Below are positions 58,889 through 64,000 of a stretch of 64,000 bases of DNA, one piece after another. Position 1 is the stretch's first letter; each line of letters starts with the position of its first letter. Source of the stretch: Microbacterium sp. cf046 (GTDB taxonomy: Bacteria; Actinomycetota; Actinomycetes; Actinomycetales; Microbacteriaceae); the NCBI RefSeq assembly GCF_900114345.1, contig NZ_FOZJ01000001.1:806001-870000 (forward strand). Direction: 5' to 3'. Both the position numbers and the translations under genes were made by a program. The notes under the pieces were generated by a model that saw only the letters and a list, made by a program, of their open reading frames with translations, was not told the origin of the DNA and searched no databases.

Positions 58889-59559
58889 AGCTTCTCCTCA
58901 CCTCGGCGGGAGTGACCAATCCGTCGATTCTCGACGCTCTCGTCGCCATGCTTCCCAGGCCCGTCAGCGAGTGCACCGCACTCTGCATCCCCACCGCGCA
59001 GTACGGTCACCCGTGGTTGGGGCCCGGGGTCAACGCCTGGGAGTTCATCAGCGGCAGGTCCGAGAACCCGATGGTCGACCTGGGCTGGAAGTCGGTCGGC
59101 GTGCTCGAGCTGACCGCACTGCCCAGCATCGACGACGACCGATGGAAGCCCCTGGTCCGTGACACCGACGTTCTGCTGGCGGCGGGCGGCGACGCCCTCT
59201 ACCTCGCCCATTGGATGCGGGAATCCGGACTGGCCGAGATGATCCCGTCGCTGGAGGACACGGTGTGGGTCGGGATGAGCGCGGGGAGCATGGTGATGAC
59301 CCCGCGGATCGGCGGGGAGTTCGTGGGATGGAAGCCGCCGACCGGAGACGACACCGCGCTGGGGCTCGTCGAGTTCTCGATCTGCCCGCATCTCGCCGTG
59401 GACGGCGCGCCCGGCAACCCCATGGCCGCCGCGGAGAAGTGGGCGGCGGGAATCCCGCATCCGTCCTACGCGATCGACGACCAGACCGCGATCGCGGTCG
59501 TCGACGGCACTGTCGAGGTGGTCTCAGAGGGGACGTGGCGGCGCTTCGGATCCGCCTGA
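58885..59559 (+). CDS. Peptidase S51 (dipeptidase E-like)
   Basis: A 224-residue protein of the S51 family. The nucleophile Ser lies in GMSAGSM, and the GGDALYLAHW segment forms the oxyanion region. The GTG start overlaps the acetyltransferase stop. Hydrolysis of acyl dipeptides is the family role; cyanophycinase relatives exist. Substrate unknown. Confidence 0.9.
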   Translation: MKLLLTSAGVTNPSILDALVAMLPRPVSECTALCIPTAQYGHPWLGPGVNAWEFISGRSENPMVDLGWKSVGVLELTALPSIDDDRWKPLVRDTDVLLAAGGDALYLAHWMRESGLAEMIPSLEDTVWVGMSAGSMVMTPRIGGEFVGWKPPTGDDTALGLVEFSICPHLAVDGAPGNPMAAAEKWAAGIPHPSYAIDDQTAIAVVDGTVEVVSEGTWRRFGSA

Positions 59560-59567
59560 CCGCTCGT

Positions 59568-61610
59568 TCACCACCAGGATCGGCCGCGGAGCATCTCGCC
59601 GAAGTCCTCGGGTGAGCCGCGCCCGGAGGGACGCGAGCCGAGGTAGCTCTCCACGACCGCTCGCCCGAGATCGTCGAGTTCGGGCGCGACGACCTGCCCG
59701 CCGGCCCGCCGCGCGAGGGCGTCCATGAACCGTGCGAGACCCGGATCGTCTCCCAGCCGGAAGAAGGTCGTCTGGGCGCCGAGTCGCTGCACCGTGTCGA
59801 GCTCGCGCACCGTCACGGCCACCGTGTAGGGGTCTGGCGGGTAGGCGAAATGAACCTGACCGTCCGGTTCGAGATGCGAGGTCGGCTCTCCGTCGGTGAC
59901 GATGAGCAGCACGGGCTGCGCGGTCGGGTTGCGCCGGAAGTGCTTCTGGGCGAGCAGCAGCGCGTGGTGCAGGTTCGTCCCCTTGTCCCACACGGAATCC
60001 TTCGCCGTCAGGTGCTCGATGTCGATCACCTCGGCGTACCGGGCGAACGCGATCAGCTGGAGGCTGTCGCCGCGGAAGCGACTCGAGATGAGGTGATGGA
60101 GCGCGAGCGCGGTGCGCTTCATCGGCACCCATCGGCCGTCCATCTCCATCGAGAACGATGTGTCGACCAGCAGGGCGACCGCGGCCTGCGTGCGCTCCTC
60201 CGTCTCGACCACCTCGACATCGCGGGTCTCCAGTCGCACGCCGGATGCCGCATCGCCGCCGTCGGCGACCGTCCGGAGCACAGCGTTGGACACCGTGCGG
60301 GGGATGTCCCACGGTTCGGTGTCGCCGAACGCCCACTCGCGGGTCGATCCGGTGCGATCGCCGGCTGCGCCGGCGTTGCGGGTCTCGCGGCGGCCCGTGC
60401 GTCCGGACTGGTGTGTGGCGATGTCCCGCAGGAGCGCTCGTCCGAGCTGCCGCATGGCGCGGGGGGTGAGCCGCAGCGCACCATCGGATGCACGCTGCAG
60501 CATCCCGGTGTCCTTGAGCTCCTGCTCGAGCGTCCGCAGCGCACGGGCGCTGACGGCGGCCTCGTCGCCGACGAGTCGCTCAAGCGCATCCACGTCGATG
60601 TCGTCCATGCGCGCACCGGGGTAGGCCTGACTCAGCTGATCGGAGAGCGAATCGAGGTCGGAGAGATCCTGCATGATGCCCGTCGCCTCGCCGAGACCTG
60701 CCGGCTGGTCTCCGGAGAAGGAGGCGGAGCCTCCCCAGTCCTCGCCGGGTCGAAGCGAGCGCAGGTTGTCGTCGAGCCGTGATAGGGACTGCATGAGGTC
60801 GGGCGAGCCGAACGCCTGCGCCGCGAGACTCATCAGCTCGTCCCGCTGCTCGGGGGTCATCGAGTTCAGCATCCGCTGGGCCGCGGCGGACCGCTCGGCG
60901 AGGGTGTCCAGCAGCTCATCGAGATTCCGTGGGTTCTCCGGGAACTGATCGCCGTGCTTGCGCATGAACTCGTCGAAGTCCTCCGGCGTGTCCTCGCCGA
61001 GCCGACGCTTCTCGAGCAGCTCGTTGAGGTCGCCGAGCATCTCGCGGATCGCCTGCCGATCGGCATCCGTCGCCCCTTCGAGGGCGGACTTCATGCCCGC
61101 GAAACGCTGGTCGAGAAGCTCGCGACCGAGCAGCTCCTTGATCCGCTCATAGTCGGCCCGGGCGCTCGGGCTCCGCCATTCGTAGTCGGACAGGTCGTTC
61201 ACGGCGGCCGCGGTGCTCATCGGGAGGTTCTCGAGCCGCATCTCGCCGAACGCCCGCGCATCGTCGTCCATCTCGACATCGCGCACGAGGTGCTTGCGCT
61301 CTTCGAGGACCGCATGATCGAGGAGTCGTCGGACCTCTTCCAGCGTGCCGTCGAGACGGTGACGGCGCACCAGCTCGGCGCGTCGCTCGCGCACACGACG
61401 CGCCAGGTCGTCGAGGCCGAGCTGATCGCGCGCGCCCCGGCGAAGATACTCGCGCATCGCGCGCTCGGCCGACGTCCCCGACATGACGTCGCGACCGATC
61501 GCCTCGAGCGCCTCCTGCACGGGCACGGGCGGAGCGAGCGGATCCGGCCCGCCGGCGTACCGCCCATACCGGTTGGTGTGGGCGGGCACGCGGTGGAATC
61601 CGCGAGGCAT
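59568..61610 (-). CDS. vWA-domain protein paired with AAA ATPase
   Basis: A 680-residue protein. The N-terminal 400 residues are charged and helical. A von Willebrand A domain lies near the C-terminus with MIDAS motif VDTSFSM and TDG in IVTDGEPTS, so a divalent ion can bind. It is encoded after the MoxR/Mg-chelatase-like ATPase; such ATPase-vWA pairs remodel protein or cofactor targets. No signal peptide. The partner seems fixed by gene order. Confidence 0.92.
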   Translation of the reverse strand: MPRGFHRVPAHTNRYGRYAGGPDPLAPPVPVQEALEAIGRDVMSGTSAERAMREYLRRGARDQLGLDDLARRVRERRAELVRRHRLDGTLEEVRRLLDHAVLEERKHLVRDVEMDDDARAFGEMRLENLPMSTAAAVNDLSDYEWRSPSARADYERIKELLGRELLDQRFAGMKSALEGATDADRQAIREMLGDLNELLEKRRLGEDTPEDFDEFMRKHGDQFPENPRNLDELLDTLAERSAAAQRMLNSMTPEQRDELMSLAAQAFGSPDLMQSLSRLDDNLRSLRPGEDWGGSASFSGDQPAGLGEATGIMQDLSDLDSLSDQLSQAYPGARMDDIDVDALERLVGDEAAVSARALRTLEQELKDTGMLQRASDGALRLTPRAMRQLGRALLRDIATHQSGRTGRRETRNAGAAGDRTGSTREWAFGDTEPWDIPRTVSNAVLRTVADGGDAASGVRLETRDVEVVETEERTQAAVALLVDTSFSMEMDGRWVPMKRTALALHHLISSRFRGDSLQLIAFARYAEVIDIEHLTAKDSVWDKGTNLHHALLLAQKHFRRNPTAQPVLLIVTDGEPTSHLEPDGQVHFAYPPDPYTVAVTVRELDTVQRLGAQTTFFRLGDDPGLARFMDALARRAGGQVVAPELDDLGRAVVESYLGSRPSGRGSPEDFGEMLRGRSWW

Positions 61611-61655
61611 CAGCGCGCGCCGCCCGATGTCGGCACCCGAGTACCCCGCGGTCGA

Positions 61656-63047
61656 TCAGCCATAGACCGTCTCCCCGTCGGCGTGGTCCTTGCTGATCCG
61701 CCGTTCCAGGTAGAGCGCTTCGAGCAGGAGTTCCAGCGCGCCCGCGCGCTCGCCGGGAGTCTGCGCGCCGAGCCGCTCGGCCACCTGGTCGTAGAGGTCC
61801 GATTCGCCGAGGATCGGCATCGCCGCGAGCACTTCGGCGGCCGGAACCTGCTCGCCCGTCATGACTGTCGCGCCGTCGTGGAGCGCCTCCACCAGGGCGC
61901 CGGCATCGATGCCGCGCAGATGTGCGCGAGCAGTGTCGGCAACCGCGGTCCGCAGCAGGTGCTCCAGGACGGCGCGCTCACGGCCTTCCTCGCCCGTCTC
62001 GAACTCGATCTTTCCGCCCAGGACGTCGACGGCGGTCTCGAGGTCGACGGGTCGCGCCACCCCGACTCCTTCGTGCTGACGCGTCGCGCGGTGAAGGGCC
62101 GCCGCGGCGATCGTCTCCGCCCCCGCGATCGCGAAGCGCGCCGATACGCCGGCGCGCTGATCGACGGCATCCGACTCGCGAAGATTGCGGGTGAACCGCG
62201 CCAGGACCTCGAGCAGGTGCTCGGGGACGTCCGCGACGAGATCCGCCTCCTGACGGATGACCGCGACCTCCTCCTCGATGGTCTGCGGGTAGTGGGTGCG
62301 GATCTCTGCGCCGAAGCGGTCCTGCAGAGGCGTGATGATTCGACCCCGGTTGGTGTAGTCCTCGGGGTTGGCGGTCGCGACGACGAGCACGTCAAGGTCG
62401 AGGCGCAGCACGTAGCCCCGGATCTGGATGTCGCGTTCCTCCATGACATTCAGCAGCGACACCTGGATGCGCTCCGCCAGATCGGGCAGCTCGTTGATCG
62501 CGACGATTCCGCGATGGCTTCGGGGGACCAGCCCGAAGTGGATCGTTTCGGGGTCGCCGAGCGAGCGGCCCTCTGCGACCTTCATCGGGTCCACGTCGCC
62601 GATCAGGTCGGCCACCGACGTGTCGGGAGTCGCCAGCTTCTCGACGTACCGCTCGGCGCGGTGGCGCCACGAGACCGGGAGGTCGTCTCCCAGCTCCGAT
62701 GCCCGCCGGACGGACCCAGGCGTCACCGGATGGAACGGGTGCTCCCCCAATTCGGAACCGGCGATGACCGGCGACCACTCGTCGAGCAGCCCCGAGAGGC
62801 TGCGCAGCAGACGCGTCTTGCCCTGACCGCGCTCGCCGAGGAGGACCACGTCGTGACCGGCGAGGAGCGCTCGTTCCAGCTGCGGTATCACGGTCGTGTC
62901 GAACCCGTGGATTCCGGGCCACGGGTCGCTTCCTTCGGCGAGTGCCGACAGGAGGTTCTCCCGCAGTTCGACGCGCACGGGCCGGTAGGTGTGCCCCGAC
63001 GCGCGCAGCTGTCCGGTCGTGGTGATCGGAGGCGGCGATGTTGTCAT
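61656..63047 (-). CDS. AAA+ ATPase of MoxR/Mg-chelatase type
   Basis: A 463-residue ATPase with Walker A GERGQGKT (about 82-89), a sensor region with VVATANPEDYTNRG, and the helix-2 insert common to this class. ATG at 63047 is used; the frame to 63077 adds ten residues. It precedes the vWA gene by 45 bases in one operon. Together they act as an ATP-driven chaperone-like complex; target unknown. Confidence 0.92.
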   Translation of the reverse strand: MTTSPPPITTTGQLRASGHTYRPVRVELRENLLSALAEGSDPWPGIHGFDTTVIPQLERALLAGHDVVLLGERGQGKTRLLRSLSGLLDEWSPVIAGSELGEHPFHPVTPGSVRRASELGDDLPVSWRHRAERYVEKLATPDTSVADLIGDVDPMKVAEGRSLGDPETIHFGLVPRSHRGIVAINELPDLAERIQVSLLNVMEERDIQIRGYVLRLDLDVLVVATANPEDYTNRGRIITPLQDRFGAEIRTHYPQTIEEEVAVIRQEADLVADVPEHLLEVLARFTRNLRESDAVDQRAGVSARFAIAGAETIAAAALHRATRQHEGVGVARPVDLETAVDVLGGKIEFETGEEGRERAVLEHLLRTAVADTARAHLRGIDAGALVEALHDGATVMTGEQVPAAEVLAAMPILGESDLYDQVAERLGAQTPGERAGALELLLEALYLERRISKDHADGETVYG

Positions 63048-63127
63048 GACGAGAGAGTAGGTCCGCTCCACAGGCATGTGGGCCGGATTCTCATAATTCT
63101 CCGGTCATGCACCTCGAGATCTTGACG

Positions 63128-63355
63128 TCAGCGCGTGGGTGAACCGTCCGCGGGCTGCGCAGGGAGCCCGGGCTCGATCTGCTCGTGCCAGTCGATCGCG
63201 CCAGCGTCCGGCGAGTCGCGCACTTCCGGCTCGGGCATTCGAAGATCAGGCGGCCCGCCGATCTGCTCGTGCGTGATGACCACGCGGTCTTCGTCCACCG
63301 CGTCCTGCGGCAACGCGGGTTGCCGGAGGCTCTCTCGAGGGATCTCATCGGCCAT
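63128..63355 (-). CDS. Small acidic hypothetical protein
   Basis: A 75-residue polar, Pro/Glu/Asp-rich and probably disordered protein. The ATG at 63355 follows an AAAGGAA site. Longer in-frame reading to 63778 covers inverted repeats and is unlikely. No family recognised. Confidence 0.6.
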   Translation of the reverse strand: MADEIPRESLRQPALPQDAVDEDRVVITHEQIGGPPDLRMPEPEVRDSPDAGAIDWHEQIEPGLPAQPADGSPTR

Positions 63356-63404
63356 CGAGGTTCCTTTCGTGCACAGACACCGCGCTGGCGCGTGGTGCGC
63401 ACAA

Positions 63405-63451
63405 GGCCCTCCGAAATTTCGCCTGCCCCCAGGGCGGCATCTCGGAGGGCC
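63405..63451 (-). repeat. Large hairpin upstream of the small acidic gene
   Basis: Perfect arms GGCCCTCCGA (63405-63414) and TCGGAGGGCC (63442-63451) flank a 27-base loop holding a smaller GCCC/GGGC stem. It begins 50 bases upstream of the start codon at 63355. No T-run follows on the minus strand. Leader structure or operator is possible. Confidence 0.5.
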
Positions 63452-63764
63452 GGTCGTGCGGCAGGGCGGCTCCGGCCTGCCTGTGGTCGGTTCGCATGGT
63501 CGGTGGGGCCTCCGCTTTCGTGCGCAGAGCTGCGCATCGCATTCCAATGGGTCGGCCCCAACCGACTCGTTGCTTCTGTCTTTCGACGTGCCAAGTGTCA
63601 CTCCGGCGCCGAGCACCCGAGCGGGGCTTGACATCTCGCCCGGCGAGCAATAGCGATCGCTCCGCGACTCGATCTCGCAAAGAACGGCGTAATGGATGCC
63701 GGATGTCGGCGTCCTAGAAGTGCGGGGGGTTCGTCCTGGGCTCAGCCCCAGTTCGTTCGCCCCG

Positions 63765-63828
63765 TGGCGCCGCCCCAAACGGCGCCAGGGCCGACGTCAC
63801 TGGTTCATCCCCAGAGCGACGTCGGCCC
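63765..63828. repeat. Two adjacent hairpins downstream of response regulator gene
   Basis: TGGCGCCG/CGGCGCCA (63765-63772 and 63780-63787) is followed at once by the perfect 11-base pair GGGCCGACGTC/GACGTCGGCCC (63788-63798 and 63818-63828). They lie 87-150 bases past the response regulator stop. They could terminate its transcript although no T-run is present. Confidence 0.5.
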
Positions 63829-63914
63829 GCCCCACGATCTGCGTCATCGGGGCAGCTGATCGACCACCCGGTAGAACAGGTGCACGACGCCGCGTCCCTC
63901 GACGCCCCGGCGGG

Positions 63915-64000
63915 CTAGCCGACGTTGTCGAGCACCAGCCGGTATCCCATGCCGGACTCGGTCAGCAGGTGCACCGGTCGCGAAGGGTCGGCCTCGAGCT
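63915..64000 (-). CDS. OmpR-type response regulator, C-terminus only
   Basis: Only the last 28 codons are in the window. The peptide contains LEADPSRPVHLLTESGMGYR, the wing and last strand of an OmpR/KdpE-type DNA-binding domain, and ends ...LVLDNVG. KdpE is the closest form I recall (ending RFE), but the fragment is too short to name the gene. Confidence 0.78.
   Translation of the reverse strand, partial: LEADPSRPVHLLTESGMGYRLVLDNVG

Larger units (their letters stand above)
63356..63914. other. Long gap with structured repeats, no convincing gene
   Basis: No frame here has a good ribosome binding site or family pattern. Plus-strand TTGACA and a weak TAGCGA occur near 63630-63655, a possible promoter with no obvious gene. 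Three hairpin-type repeats lie here and are listed separately. A frame on the minus strand ending at 63844 is open but has no start. Confidence 0.5.

Noticed and set aside
63844..63975. Minus-strand frame ending HLFYRVVDQLPR
   Set aside because: Open and protein-like at its end, but no start codon or ribosome binding site; overlaps the response regulator end in another frame.
1..64000. Phage, IS, tRNA or CRISPR content
   Set aside because: No integrase, transposase, tRNA-like cloverleaf or regularly spaced repeat was found by reading the sequence.

Overview
The window is high-GC DNA with densely packed genes, GTG/TTG start codons, many short overlaps between stop and start codons and several apparently leaderless promoters. 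With an F420-type nitroreductase, MalT-like and SARP-like regulators, LacI-controlled sugar operons and a dodecin, this points to an actinobacterium, most likely Microbacteriaceae (Microbacterium-like). The species assignment is inference from gene content. I see no rRNA, tRNA, CRISPR array, transposase, integrase or phage structural gene, so this looks like ordinary chromosome with accessory islands.

Layout. 1-3007: end of a membrane-protein gene, an alpha/beta hydrolase and an FAD monooxygenase. 3164-10225 (minus): a fructan/fructoside utilisation operon (GH32-like enzyme, lipoprotein binding protein, two MalF/MalG-type permeases, LacI regulator, second GH32 enzyme), headed by a promoter with two LacI-type operators. 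10399-11907: small membrane protein, acetyltransferase, small hypothetical. 12119-15639 (minus): a five-gene membrane operon ending in a drug-type ABC exporter, next to an 888-residue MalT/LAL regulator (15754-18420). 18564-24480: hydrolase, methyltransferase, acetyltransferase, a DUF998 protein behind a double dyad operator, a TetR/glycosyltransferase pair and a RibD/DHFR-like reductase. 24626-29658: a membrane alpha/beta hydrolase, then a tightly coupled minus-strand triad of caspase-like protease, two-domain protein and ComEC-like metallo-beta-lactamase (MBL) protein. 29741-34660: proline iminopeptidase, a serine-every-third-residue repeat protein coupled to a nucleoside deaminase, and a DUF4242/SARP pair. 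34700-40262: VOC/pterin-dehydratase fusion, zinc-ribbon MBL protein, AraC-type regulator, hydrolase and reductase.

40375-49053 is the most unusual block: two giant unrecognised proteins (1321 and 1484 residues) whose genes overlap, followed by dodecin. 49078-59559 holds a secreted SGNH hydrolase, a second LacI-controlled operon (two HSL-type esterases and an MFS transporter), a CPBP protease, an F420-type enzyme and peptidase S51. 59568-63355 carries a vWA/MoxR-type pair. The window ends in the last codons of an OmpR-type response regulator.

Best candidates for undescribed biology are the giant protein pair with dodecin, the caspase/MBL triad, and the Ser-xx-Ser repeat protein coupled to a deaminase. 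Their functions are not established by the sequence.
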